From: Streptomyces sp. RKND-216
GTDB lineage: Bacteria > Actinomycetota > Actinomycetes > Streptomycetales > Streptomycetaceae
DNA length: 64,000 nt
NCBI RefSeq assembly: GCF_004795255.1
Contig: NZ_SSBQ01000002.1
Location: forward strand, 4,246,001 to 4,310,000
Direction of reading: 5' to 3'
The position numbers were made by a program, and so were the translations under genes. Numbering within the stretch: position 1 is the first letter of the stretch; every line of letters begins with the position of its first letter. Positions 9,591 to 20,692 of this stretch are shown one piece after another. Under the pieces are notes generated by a model. The model was given only the letters and a program-made list of their open reading frames with translations, was not told the origin of the DNA and ran no database searches.

Positions 9591-10550
9591 TCAGCCGACG
9601 GGAACGCGGACCTCCTCGCGGAGGTCGGCGGTCATCTGGGCGGCCTGGTCCGAGGAGATGCTGCCCGTGCCGTTGCCCAGCGTCACTACGGCCAGTGTGC
9701 TGTTGTCGCCCCATGCGCAGATCTGGAAGTCGGTGGGCGTGCCCGGCAGCGATTGACCGGTGGACTTCACGGCCTGGCACTTCATGTAGCCGCTGAAGTT
9801 CGAGGGCGCCTGCTCCTCGGCGCTGCCGACGAGTTCCACGTTGCCGGTGTTCGTCGCGTCGTCGAAGACGCTGTCCACCGCGCCCTCGGGGTTCTCCACG
9901 TCGCCGTAGGCGCCGATCAGGGCGAGGCCCTTCATACTGGTCAGATCGTCCGGAGTGGTGCTCGGGTCCGTCGGGTCGATCGTGTTGTAGTTCCCTGAGA
10001 CCGCGGTGCCGTTGTTCACGCCGGCCTCCTGCATGTCGGAGGCGCTCAGCTCCTGGATGGTCTTGGCGTCGAGCTTCTTGTACTCGCCCAGCACGGTCTC
10101 CGGCGTCTCGATCTTGTGGGCGCCGTCGTCCGCGATGTCGCTGCCACCGCCGCCGCCCATGGAGAGGACGATGGCGACGATGATGGCGCCGACCAGGGCG
10201 AGGGAGCCGACCACGATCGCGATGGTCCTGCCGGTCTTGCTGCCGCCGCCCTCAGGCGGCATGGGCATGCCGGGCTGGCCGTACGGCATGCCGGGCTGCT
10301 GGCCGTAGGGCTGGCCCGGCGCGGTCGGGTGGCCGCCGTAGCCTTGCTGCGGCGGCACGCCCGGCTGGCCCTGGGGGTAGCCGTACGCGGGCTGGCCACC
10401 CGGCTGCTGCGGGGGCTGGGGGTAGCCGTAGCCGGGCTGACCGGGCTGGCCCTGCGGCGGGGGAGTGGGCGCACCATAGGGACCGAGCTGGCCCGGCTGC
10501 TGCGGCGGCTGCTGGCCGTACGGGCCCGGTGGCGGCTGGTTTTGGCTCAT
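9591..10550 (-). CDS. Pro/Gly/Gln-rich membrane-anchored protein, conserved in Streptomyces
   Basis: A 319-residue protein. Residues 1-105 are disordered and rich in Pro, Gly, Gln and Tyr with [13 protein letters not shown] repeats. One transmembrane helix follows ([21 protein letters not shown]), then an outside domain of about 190 residues. The C-terminal domain ends in a conserved-looking stretch with a Cys pair (MKCQAV and FQICAWGD) that may form a disulfide. The start is the ATG at 10550, preceded by GGAGGGG; the frame stays open to 13322 only as the shadow of valS. The function is unknown; the layout resembles cell-surface proteins of the DUF4352 or lipoprotein-like type. Confidence 0.8.
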   Translation of the reverse strand: MSQNQPPPGPYGQQPPQQPGQLGPYGAPTPPPQGQPGQPGYGYPQPPQQPGGQPAYGYPQGQPGVPPQQGYGGHPTAPGQPYGQQPGMPYGQPGMPMPPEGGGSKTGRTIAIVVGSLALVGAIIVAIVLSMGGGGGSDIADDGAHKIETPETVLGEYKKLDAKTIQELSASDMQEAGVNNGTAVSGNYNTIDPTDPSTTPDDLTSMKGLALIGAYGDVENPEGAVDSVFDDATNTGNVELVGSAEEQAPSNFSGYMKCQAVKSTGQSLPGTPTDFQICAWGDNSTLAVVTLGNGTGSISSDQAAQMTADLREEVRVPVG

Positions 10551-10665
10551 GGTGGTGCGTCCCCTCCGTTGGCTGTGCGTGAATGCGCACGGACATCCTG
10601 ACGGACGCGGCGCCGGGCGGCTGCACCGGGGCACAAACCGATTCGAGACCATTACATGTGCCGCC

Positions 10666-10679
10666 GTAGACTTGCGTCC

Positions 10680-10682
<3 letters not shown>
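10666..10682 (+). promoter_or_regulatory. Leaderless promoter -10 box of valS
   Basis: TAGACT (10666-10671) fits the actinobacterial -10 TANNNT and lies eight bases before the GTG start. This is the spacing of a leaderless mRNA. No Shine-Dalgarno sequence is present. The same GTAGACT block precedes folC. Confidence 0.55.
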
Positions 10683-13319
<2,637 letters not shown>

Positions 13320-13330
13320 CACCGGGTCGT

Positions 13331-13367
13331 CCCCCGGCCCGTCCGCTCCGTGCAGACGGGCCGGGGG
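13331..13367 (+). terminator. Terminator after valS
   Basis: CCCCCGGCCCGTC (13331-13343) and GACGGGCCGGGGG (13355-13367) pair perfectly around an 11-nt loop. Confidence 0.85.
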
Positions 13368-13388
13368 CGTCAGGAGGGGGCGCGTCCG

Positions 13389-13532
13389 TCAGGAGGGGCG
13401 TGGCGCAGCCGTGAGGAGGCGGTGGCCGGGCAGGCCCTCCAGCCGCACCGACGCGCCCGGTTCGAGGTCCGCCGCGGCGAACAGCGCGTCGTACTCGGCC
13501 CGTGTCCGCTCGCGGCCCGAGGTGAGCACCAT
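13389..13532 (-). pseudogene. C-terminal remnant of an O-methyltransferase
   Basis: Forty-seven codons that translate as MVLTSGRERTRAEYDALFAA and onward to a stop. This matches the usual end of SAM-dependent O-methyltransferases of the Methyltransf_2 class (a VLTxGxERT motif followed by a helix with AEY). The SAM-binding core is missing. Immediately upstream, at about 13533-13540, the sequence switches to a fragment read from the opposite strand. The family call rests on motif resemblance only. Confidence 0.5.
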
Positions 13533-13540
13533 CGTTTTTC

Positions 13541-14146
13541 ACGATCGGCGGCCTGCTGATCCGCTGCTTCGCCCGGCGGCACCCCGAACTCGTCGGCGGG
13601 CTGGTCTTCGTCGACGCCTCCCACCCGCAGCAGTTCGTCCGCTCGCCGAAGCAGCGCGAGGCGCTGCCGTGGATCAAGCAGCGGATGGCGACGACCCAGG
13701 CGCAGGCGGCGCTGGGGCTGCTCGGCCACTCCGGGCGCACCGAGCAGATGAACGGTCTCCCCGACGACCTGGCCCCGGCCACTAGGGAGGCCGTGGCGCG
13801 CCCCGGGCTGTGGCGGGCGGAGCGGCACGAGCTGGCCGAGTCGCAGCGCAGCTGGTCGCCGGACGCGCTCCGACTGGAGCCGTCGTCCCGGCCGGTGGCC
13901 GTGCTGACGGCGGGGGAGACAGTACGCAGCGATCCGATGCACACCGGGCTTCAGGAGGAGCTGGCACTGCTGTCGAAGGTGTCCCGGCACGACGTCGTCG
14001 AGGACGCCGGGCACGAGACGCTGGTGCTCGACGAGCGGCACGCGGGCCGGGTCGTCCAGGCCGCGGACTGGGTACGCGCCCGGGCCACCGCGACCGACGC
14101 CCCGCAGGACCCGTATCGGAACGACGAGGTGAGCCGTCCGTCATGA
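13541..14146 (+). pseudogene. 5'-truncated alpha/beta hydrolase, relic of a linaridin H-type gene
   Basis: About 200 codons open from 13541 without a start codon, beginning TIGGLLIRCFARRHPELV. This is the helix that follows the nucleophile elbow GHSxGG of alpha/beta hydrolases, so the serine and everything before it are gone. The catalytic-histidine region survives as VVEDAGHETLVLD. The segment SHPQQFVRSPKQRE resembles THPAQLVRSDKQRK in the intact H protein at 52930-54840. The stop overlaps the next ATG by four bases, as in the intact pair. I read this as the relic of a second H gene. Confidence 0.7.
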
Positions 14147-14622
14147 CCGCCCACACCCCCGTGCCCCGCACCTCGTGGACCGCGCTTCCGCGCAAGGCCG
14201 CCCGCCAGGGGCTCTACGCGCTGCTGCTGTCCTGGGGGGCCTGACCGTGGCCAAGCAGTTCCGGAAGACGCCGAAGTCCCTCACCCGCATCGACCCGATC
14301 AACACGGCGATCCCGGTGACGACGTTCTTCGCGCCGAACCCGGGGAAGACCGACATCCACCTGCTCAAGCGCGACAAGCTGGCCGACGGCGGCGTCACCG
14401 CCTGGCAGGAGTACCCGCTCATCGAACGGCGGTCGCTGCGCCACATGCTGTGGCACCCCAGCCGGCGTGTGGAGAAGCTGCTGCCGGACGCCGTCTCGGA
14501 GCTGACCCAGGTGGCGCTGGACGAGCAGCGGATCGAGTACCTCCAGCTGACCATTCCCTACCTTCCCTGCTGAACTTCGTCACCCACTCCTGCGAGCACC
14601 CCGAGGGGGCGCGGGGTCGGAG
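14143..14622 (+). pseudogene. Frameshifted relic of a linaridin L-type gene
   Basis: The frame starts at 14143 (MTAHTPVPRTSWTALPRKAA) and stops after 33 codons at a run of six G (14234-14239). One added G would restore VAKQFRKTPKSLTRIDPIN and then TTFFAPNPGKTDIH. A second one-base loss near 14559-14566 hides the continuation LLNFVTHSCEHPEGARGR. The FFAPNP block and what follows align with the intact L protein at 54837-55418 (KFFAPNPATHDFHYLY). Two independent frameshifts and a missing 3' end make it a pseudogene, unless the first shift is a sequencing error. Confidence 0.7.
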
Positions 14623-14831
14623 CGTCCGGGCAGCAGTGTGCCGAGCGTCTCGGCCCGTTCCCCGGGCAGCCGGGCGACCCAGATGTCGACGCCGCACGCC
14701 TCGGGGTGGGCCAGTGCCTCCCCCGCGGTGGCACCGTTCAGCGTGATCTCGATGTGGAACCGGTCGAGCGCCAGTCCCAGCACTCGGGACAGGTGCTTGT
14801 TGTCGCTCGTTATCAAGCCCACGGACAGCAC
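14580..14831 (-). pseudogene. Truncated receiver-like domain fragment
   Basis: An 83-codon frame from a GTG start reads LITSDNKHLSRVLGLALDRF and then an Ala/Glu-rich helix and strand. This resembles the first half of a response-regulator receiver domain, but the usual acidic pair is replaced by SDN and the frame ends before the conserved Lys. The last 25 codons overlap the relic L gene on the other strand and look like non-coding read-through. Confidence 0.4.
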
Positions 14832-14871
14832 GGGTGGATCACCTCGCTGACTCCCGGCGTTCCTTCCAGCA

Positions 14872-14903
14872 CCTTCCTACCGCGCTACCCGGCGGTAGGA
14901 AGG
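14872..14903. terminator. Terminator-like hairpin downstream of the relic block
   Basis: CCTTCCTACCGC (14872-14883) and GCGGTAGGAAGG (14892-14903) pair perfectly around eight bases. It lies between the receiver fragment and folC. Confidence 0.7.
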
Positions 14904-15033
14904 GCCCGCCCCGGGCACGTCCGTGACCGCGTCGCGCCCGTTTCCGCCCGCCCCGCTCACCGCGGCGGTCGCGACGAGGCGCCTCCCCCGGCCGACCGGG
15001 CCGACCGGGCGGCGGCGCGCCGGGGTTCCTCCG

Positions 15034-15049
15034 TAGACTGGCGCACGTG
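15034..15049 (+). promoter_or_regulatory. Leaderless promoter -10 box of folC
   Basis: TAGACT (15034-15039) lies seven bases before the GTG start at 15047 and no Shine-Dalgarno sequence is seen. This is the same arrangement as at valS. Confidence 0.5.
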
Positions 15050-16567
15050 AGCGAGCAGTCCCCAGCATCCGACGATCCGACCCCCGACGACCCCTTCGAG
15101 GAGATCGTCGGCGAAGAGACCGACCGCGACCCCGACCTGGCCGTGATCGAGGCCGGCAGCCGCACCCTCCGCGCCCAGGCGGGACCGCCCCAGCCGGACG
15201 TCGTGCCGGCGCGGCCGGAGGACCCGGAGACGGACCGCGCGCTGCGCGAGGTGGAGGAGGAGCTGGCCACCCGGTGGGGGGAGACCAAGCTCGACCCGTC
15301 CCGGACACGTATCGCCGCGCTGATGGACGTGCTCGGCGAACCGCAGCGCGCCTACCCCTCGATCCACATCACCGGCACCAACGGCAAGACCTCCACCGGG
15401 CGCATGATCGAGGCCCTGCTCGGCGCGTTCGACCTGCGGGCCGGCCGCTACAGCAGCCCCCATGTGCAGTCGATCACCGAGCGGATCAGCGTGGACGGCG
15501 CGCCGCTGTCCGCCGAACGCTTCGTGGAGACCTACCGGGACGTCGAGCCGTTCGTGGCGATGGTCGACGAACGCCAGCAGTACCGGCTGTCCTTCTTCGA
15601 AGTGCTCACCGCGATGGCCTACGCCGCCTTCGCCGACGCACCGGTGGACGTCGCGGTCGTCGAGGTCGGCATGGGCGGCACCTGGGACGCCACCAACGTC
15701 ATCGACGCCGACGTCGCGGTGATCACCCCCATCTCCCTCGACCACACCGACCGGCTCGGCGACACGCCGGAGAAGATCGCCGTCGAGAAGTCCGGCATCG
15801 TCAAGACCGACGCCCGCGTCGTCCTCGCCCAGCAGCCGGTGGAGGCCGCGTCCGTGGTGCTGCGCCGCGCGGTGGAGGTCGACGCGACCGTCGCCCGCGA
15901 GGGGATGGAGTTCGGCGTGGTCTCCCGCGAGGTCGCCGTCGGCGGGCAGCTCATCACGCTGCGCGGACTCGGCGGGGAGTACCCGGACCTGTTCCTGCCG
16001 ATGCACGGCGCCCACATGGCGCACAACGCCTCCGTCGCCCTCGCCGCCGTCGAGGCGTTCCTCGGCGTCGGCACTGAGCACGCCCGCGAGCTGGACGTGG
16101 ACACCGTCCGCCAGGGCTTCGCGTCCGTCGCCACCCCCGGCCGGCTGGAACTCGTGCGGTCCTCGCCCTCCGTGCTCCTGGACGCCGCGCACAACCCGGC
16201 CGGCGCACAGGCAGCGGCCGCCGCGATCGGCGAGGCGTTCGGCTTCAGCCGGCTCGTCGGCGTCGTCGGGTGCAGCGCCGAGAAGGACGTGCGCGGACTG
16301 CTGGAGGCGTTCGAGCCGGTCTTCACCGAGGTCGTCGTCACCCGCAACGCCACCCACCGCGCCATGGACGTCGACGAACTGGCGGCCCTCGCGGTCGAGG
16401 TGTTCGGCGAGGAGCGGGTGCAGGTCGAGCCGCGCCTGGACGATGCGGTGGAGGCCGCCATCACTCTCGCGGAGGAGGAGGGCGAGTACGCCGGAGCGGG
16501 CGTGCTCGTCACCGGCTCCGTGTTCACCGTCGGCGAGGCCCGGCTGCTGCTGGGAAGGAACGGGTAG
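15047..16567 (+). CDS. folC: Bifunctional folylpolyglutamate synthase/dihydrofolate synthase
   Basis: Mur-ligase-fold enzyme of 506 residues that adds glutamate to dihydropteroate and tetrahydrofolates. The P-loop reads ITGTNGKTSTGRMI (about residue 108). The central strand includes VDVAVVEVGMGGTWDATN and HNPAG (LLDAAHNPAGAQ) lies in the C-terminal domain. An acidic N-terminal extension of about 65 residues precedes the catalytic core, as in other Streptomyces FolC. The next gene starts five bases after the stop. Confidence 0.96.
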   Translation: MSEQSPASDDPTPDDPFEEIVGEETDRDPDLAVIEAGSRTLRAQAGPPQPDVVPARPEDPETDRALREVEEELATRWGETKLDPSRTRIAALMDVLGEPQRAYPSIHITGTNGKTSTGRMIEALLGAFDLRAGRYSSPHVQSITERISVDGAPLSAERFVETYRDVEPFVAMVDERQQYRLSFFEVLTAMAYAAFADAPVDVAVVEVGMGGTWDATNVIDADVAVITPISLDHTDRLGDTPEKIAVEKSGIVKTDARVVLAQQPVEAASVVLRRAVEVDATVAREGMEFGVVSREVAVGGQLITLRGLGGEYPDLFLPMHGAHMAHNASVALAAVEAFLGVGTEHARELDVDTVRQGFASVATPGRLELVRSSPSVLLDAAHNPAGAQAAAAAIGEAFGFSRLVGVVGCSAEKDVRGLLEAFEPVFTEVVVTRNATHRAMDVDELAALAVEVFGEERVQVEPRLDDAVEAAITLAEEEGEYAGAGVLVTGSVFTVGEARLLLGRNG

Positions 16568-16572
16568 AGGCA

Positions 16573-16920
16573 GTGCGAACCCTGTGCGCGAGCACACTGA
16601 TCGGCGAGTTCTTCGTGATCGGCTTCGCCGGTCTGGTCGCGATGCAGCTCAGCGACGTCTCCACGACCGCCGTCTGGGCGGTGAGCGGCACCGGGATGCT
16701 GCTGTCCCTGCTGCTGTGCGGAATGCTGGGCCGGCCCGGCGGCGTCCAGCTCGGCTGGGCCCTCCAGATCGGCCTGATCGCGAGCGGCTTCGTGGTCCCC
16801 GCCATGTTCTTCCTCGGCGCCTGTTTCGCCGGCCTGTGGTGGGCATCGGTGCATTTCGGGCGAAAGGTGGACGAGGCGAAGGCCGCCCGTGCGGCGGCCG
16901 CCGAGGCGGAGACTGCCTGA
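16573..16920 (+). CDS. DUF4233 membrane protein
   Basis: A 115-residue protein with four hydrophobic helices and a charged Ala/Glu-rich tail (KVDEAKAARAAAAEAETA). It belongs to the actinobacterial DUF4233 family, which is almost always between folC and ndk. The function is unknown. The start is the GTG at 16573, five bases after folC and preceded by AGAGG, so the two are co-translated. Confidence 0.85.
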   Translation: MRTLCASTLIGEFFVIGFAGLVAMQLSDVSTTAVWAVSGTGMLLSLLLCGMLGRPGGVQLGWALQIGLIASGFVVPAMFFLGACFAGLWWASVHFGRKVDEAKAARAAAAEAETA

Positions 16921-17000
16921 GGGCCCGGCGAAGCGCCCGTGTAGCCTCTCACCACCCCTGACATCGCGCGTTCCACCGCTGTACCCCGAGGAGTCCGCAC

Positions 17001-17414
17001 ATGAGCCAGCGCACACTCGTCCTGCTCAAGCCCGACGCCGTCCGCCGTGGCCTGATCGGCGAGATCGTCGGACGCATCGAGAGCAAGGCGGGATGGGCCA
17101 TCACCGCGCTGGAGCTGCGCACCCTGGGTCGGCCCCTGCTGGAGCAGCACTACGGCGAGCACGCCGACAAGCCGTTCTACCCCCCGCTGATGGAGTTCAT
17201 GACCTCCGGCCCGTCCGTGGTGATGGTCGTCGAGGGCGAGCGGGTGATCGAGGGCATGCGCGCACTGGCCGGACCCACCGACCCGATCGCCGCCGCGCCG
17301 GGGTCCATCCGGGGGGACTTCGGCACGATCGTCCGGGAAAACCTGGTGCACGCCTCGGACTCGGAGGAGTCCGCGGAGCGGGAGCTCAAGCTGTTCTTCC
17401 CGGAAGCGGTCTGA
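17001..17414 (+). CDS. ndk: Nucleoside diphosphate kinase
   Basis: A 137-residue enzyme that moves the gamma phosphate of ATP to other nucleoside diphosphates through a phosphohistidine. The N-terminus RTLVLLKPDAVRRGLIGEI and the active-site segment ENLVHASDS (His at about residue 117) are typical; the common form is NLVHGSD. GAGGAG precedes the ATG. A terminator follows. Confidence 0.97.
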   Translation: MSQRTLVLLKPDAVRRGLIGEIVGRIESKAGWAITALELRTLGRPLLEQHYGEHADKPFYPPLMEFMTSGPSVVMVVEGERVIEGMRALAGPTDPIAAAPGSIRGDFGTIVRENLVHASDSEESAERELKLFFPEAV

Positions 17415-17459
17415 TCGTCTCCTGACGCGGGGTCAGTGCACGGGACCCCCGGTGACCTG

Positions 17460-17485
17460 GGGCGACCTGTTCCCTCAGGTCGCCC
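17460..17485 (+). terminator. Terminator after ndk
   Basis: GGGCGACCTG (17460-17469) and CAGGTCGCCC (17476-17485) pair perfectly around TTCCCT. The 220 bases that follow, up to mreB, should hold the mreB promoter, but I see no clear boxes. Confidence 0.75.
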
Positions 17486-17704
17486 GCAGGCATATCGTGG
17501 GCTGTTACGGGGAACGCTTCACTCGGACGCGACGTCACCAATACGGGGGACGAACGGCGTTCCGCCGACAATGGCGGAGGAGCCCTCGCTGCGGTTCCCG
17601 AGGTCCGCGTCTACGATGGAACCTCGCTCCTCTCGTGGCGGTTTCCGCAGCCCCCCCCTGCCGTCCCCCACCCATCGCTCCAGCTGGAAGGCCAGACGTA
17701 TCCT

Positions 17705-18736
17705 ATGGCGAACAACATGTCGTTCATCGGCCGTGACATGGCTGTCGACCTCGGGACCGCCAATACGCTGGTGTACGTCAGGGGTCGCGGGATCGTTCTC
17801 AACGAGCCGTCCGTGGTGGCCATCAACACCAACACCGGCGGCATCCTCGCGGTCGGCGCCGAAGCCAAGAAGATGATCGGCCGCACCCCGGGCAACATCG
17901 TCGCGGTCCGGCCCCTGAAGGACGGCGTCATCGCCGACTTCGAGATCACCGAGCGGATGCTCCGCTACTTCATCCTCAAGATCCACAAGCGGCGCTACCT
18001 GGCCCGCCCCCGGGTCGTCGTCTGCGTCCCCTCCGGCATCACAGGCGTCGAGCGCCGCGCCGTCATCGAGGCGTCCACGCAGGCGGGCGCCCGCCAGGTG
18101 CACATCATCGAGGAGCCGATGGCCGCCGCGATCGGCTCCGGCCTGCCCGTCCACGAAGCGACCGGCAACATGGTCGTCGACATCGGCGGCGGCACCACCG
18201 AGGTCGCCGTGATCTCCCTCGGCGGCATCGTCACCGCGCAGTCCATCCGGGTCGCCGGCGACGAGCTGGACAACGCGATCATCCAGCACATCAAGAAGGA
18301 GTACAGCCTCCTCCTCGGCGAGCGCACCGCCGAGAGCATCAAGATCACCATCGGTTCGGCCTACTCCATGGACAAGGACGAGCACACCGAGATCCGGGGC
18401 CGCGACCTGGTCAGCGGTCTCCCCAAGACCGTGGTCATCTCCGCCGCCGAGGTCCGCAAGGCCATCGAGGAGCCGGTCAATGCCATCGTCGACGCGGTCA
18501 AGACCACCCTCGACAAGTGCCCGCCGGAGCTGTCCGGTGACGTGATGGACCGCGGCATCGTTCTCACCGGTGGTGGCGCCCTGCTGCGCGGCCTCGACGA
18601 ACGGCTACGGCACGAGACGGGCATGCCCATCCACATCGCCGAGGACCCGCTCGACTCGGTCGCGCTCGGCTCCGGCAAGTGCGTCGAGGAGTTCGAAGCC
18701 CTCCAGCAGGTCCTCGACTCCCAGCCGCGTCGCTGA
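17705..18736 (+). CDS. mreB: Actin-like cytoskeletal protein MreB
   Basis: A 343-residue bacterial actin. The phosphate-1 loop is [13 protein letters not shown], phosphate-2 is [14 protein letters not shown] and the adenosine motif is [14 protein letters not shown]. In Streptomyces the Mre proteins act mainly in spore-wall synthesis rather than tip growth. The ATG at 17705 follows GGAAGG. It leads the mreBCD-pbp2-rodA operon. Confidence 0.98.
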   Translation: MANNMSFIGRDMAVDLGTANTLVYVRGRGIVLNEPSVVAINTNTGGILAVGAEAKKMIGRTPGNIVAVRPLKDGVIADFEITERMLRYFILKIHKRRYLARPRVVVCVPSGITGVERRAVIEASTQAGARQVHIIEEPMAAAIGSGLPVHEATGNMVVDIGGGTTEVAVISLGGIVTAQSIRVAGDELDNAIIQHIKKEYSLLLGERTAESIKITIGSAYSMDKDEHTEIRGRDLVSGLPKTVVISAAEVRKAIEEPVNAIVDAVKTTLDKCPPELSGDVMDRGIVLTGGGALLRGLDERLRHETGMPIHIAEDPLDSVALGSGKCVEEFEALQQVLDSQPRR

Positions 18737-18832
18737 CCGGCACCGCACGCTCCACCCACAACTTCACCGCACCACCAGGCACCGACCCGCCACACCCGCC
18801 CGGTCCGACTGAGAAAGGCACGGCCGCCGCAC

Positions 18833-19903
18833 GTGAGGGATTCCCGAGAAAGCCGGCTGTTGCTCGTCCTGCTGGTCGCCATCGCGTTCGCACTGATCAC
18901 GGTGGACCTCCAGGGAGGCGGGCAGTCCCCGCTCGACGGCGCACGGCGCACCACCGCCTCCGCACTGGGACCGGTACAGGAAGGGGTGGCGACCGCCGTC
19001 GACCCGGTCGGCAACGCCGTCGCCGCCGTCCGCGACTCGGGTGCACGCCACGACCGCATCAAGGCGCTCCAGCAGGAGAACATGGAGCTGCGCCGCGAGC
19101 TCGGCTCCGACGACCGCAACCGCGCCCGCGCCAAGGAACTCGACGGCCTGCTGCGCACCGCCGGAGCCGGCGGTTACGGCATCAAGGCCGCCGAGGTCGT
19201 CGCCATCGGCGCCGCCCAGGGCTTCTCCTGGACCGTCACCATCGACGTCGGCAGCGAGGACGGCATCGCCCCCGACATGACCGTCATCAACGGCGACGGA
19301 CTCGTGGGCCGCACCACCACCGTCGGCGCCTCCAGCTCCACCGTGCTGCTCGCCAACGACCCCGACTTCACCGTCGGCACCCGCATGGAGGGCAGCGCCG
19401 AACTCGGCTTCGCCTCCGGACGCGGCGGAAACGCCATGACCGTGCAGCTCCTCGACGGCAAGGCCAGAGTCCAGAAGGGCGACCGCCTGGTCACCTTCGG
19501 CTCCCACAACGGCACCCCGTTCGTCCCGGGCGTCCCCGTCGGCGAGGTCACCGAGGTCGAGCGCCAGACCGGCGACCTCACCCGCACCCTGCGCATTCAC
19601 CCGTTCGCCGAGTTCACCCAGCTCGACATCGTCGGAGTCGTCGTCGAACCGCCCCGCGAGGACCCGCGCGACAAGGTGCTGCGCCCCGACCCGCCCAAGA
19701 AGCCCAAGCCCACCCCCACGGTGACCGTCACCGCCACCCCCGGAGCGCCAGCCCCGGGCGAGGAAGGCGACGCGCAGACCGCGCCCGGCGAGTCCGCCGC
19801 CCCCGGCGGGCAGCCCGACCCCGGGGACACCCTCGCCCCACAGGGCCAGGCGCAACCCGCCGAACCCGTGGACCCCGCCCAGCCAGCCCCTGGAGCTGAG
19901 TGA
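18833..19903 (+). CDS. mreC: Rod shape-determining protein MreC
   Basis: A 356-residue bitopic membrane protein. Residues about 8-24 form the membrane helix (LLLVLLVAIAFALITV), residues 60-105 a coiled coil, and residues 115-265 the paired beta-barrel periplasmic domain. A Pro/Ala-rich tail of about 80 residues (PKKPKPTPTVTVT) probably reaches into the wall. It links MreB to the synthetic enzymes. The start is GTG at 18833. Its stop overlaps mreD by four bases. Confidence 0.95.
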   Translation: MRDSRESRLLLVLLVAIAFALITVDLQGGGQSPLDGARRTTASALGPVQEGVATAVDPVGNAVAAVRDSGARHDRIKALQQENMELRRELGSDDRNRARAKELDGLLRTAGAGGYGIKAAEVVAIGAAQGFSWTVTIDVGSEDGIAPDMTVINGDGLVGRTTTVGASSSTVLLANDPDFTVGTRMEGSAELGFASGRGGNAMTVQLLDGKARVQKGDRLVTFGSHNGTPFVPGVPVGEVTEVERQTGDLTRTLRIHPFAEFTQLDIVGVVVEPPREDPRDKVLRPDPPKKPKPTPTVTVTATPGAPAPGEEGDAQTAPGESAAPGGQPDPGDTLAPQGQAQPAEPVDPAQPAPGAE

Positions 19904-20637
19904 CCGTGATGCGCGCCAACCGGATCCTGCTGTCGACCGCACTCGTCGTCCTCGCCCTGATCATCCAGGTCAGCGTCCTCGCCCGGCTCCAGCTCCCGGG
20001 CGCCGTGCCGGACCTGCTGCTGCTCACCGTTCTCGGCCTCGCCATGGTCTACGGCCACGTCGGCGGAGCCCTCATCGGCTTCGGCGCCGGACTGCTCGCC
20101 GACCTGTCCCCGCCCGCCGACCACGCCGTCGGCCGCTACGCCCTGGTGCTCTGCGTCGTCGGCTACGCCGCCGGCCTCACCAAGCCCGACAACGGCCAGC
20201 ACCGCTCCGCGTCGGTGCCGATGCTGGTCGTCGCCGGCGCCGCCGTCGGCTCCACCCTGCTCTACGCCGGTGTCGGCGCCCTGGTCGGCGACACCCCCGC
20301 GCTGCACGTCGGCATCACCAGCCTGCTGCTCACCGCGATCCTCTACGACCTGCTGCTGGCCCCCTTCACCGTCCCGCTCGTCATGGCGCTGGCCCGCCGC
20401 ACCGCGCGTGACCCGCTCGGCTCCGAGAGCTCCGCGGGTGGCGCCAAGGGCGGCGAGGGCGCCTACGGCTGGCTCGCCGCCGGCGCCAGCCTCCGCTCGG
20501 GCCTGCTCGCCGGACGCAGCGTGCGCAGTGTCCGCAGCAGCCGGCCCGCCTCCTTCGCCGGGAACTCCCGGCGCTCGCTGCTGGGCCGGTCCGCCCGCAA
20601 CAAGGCCGCCACCATCAAGGGGGTCAAGCGGCTGTGA
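19900..20637 (+). CDS. mreD: Rod shape-determining protein MreD
   Basis: A 245-residue membrane protein with five or six helices in the first 165 residues. The basic, Ser/Arg-rich cytoplasmic tail of about 75 residues is longer than in Gram-negative MreD but common in Streptomyces. It works with MreC and PBP2 in the elongation complex. The GTG at 19900 overlaps the mreC stop, so translation is coupled. Confidence 0.93.
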   Translation: MTVMRANRILLSTALVVLALIIQVSVLARLQLPGAVPDLLLLTVLGLAMVYGHVGGALIGFGAGLLADLSPPADHAVGRYALVLCVVGYAAGLTKPDNGQHRSASVPMLVVAGAAVGSTLLYAGVGALVGDTPALHVGITSLLLTAILYDLLLAPFTVPLVMALARRTARDPLGSESSAGGAKGGEGAYGWLAAGASLRSGLLAGRSVRSVRSSRPASFAGNSRRSLLGRSARNKAATIKGVKRL

Positions 20638-20692
20638 GCGCCGAGCCGGCATCAGACGACCGCAGGGACCGCAGGGACCACAGGGGAGCCGC

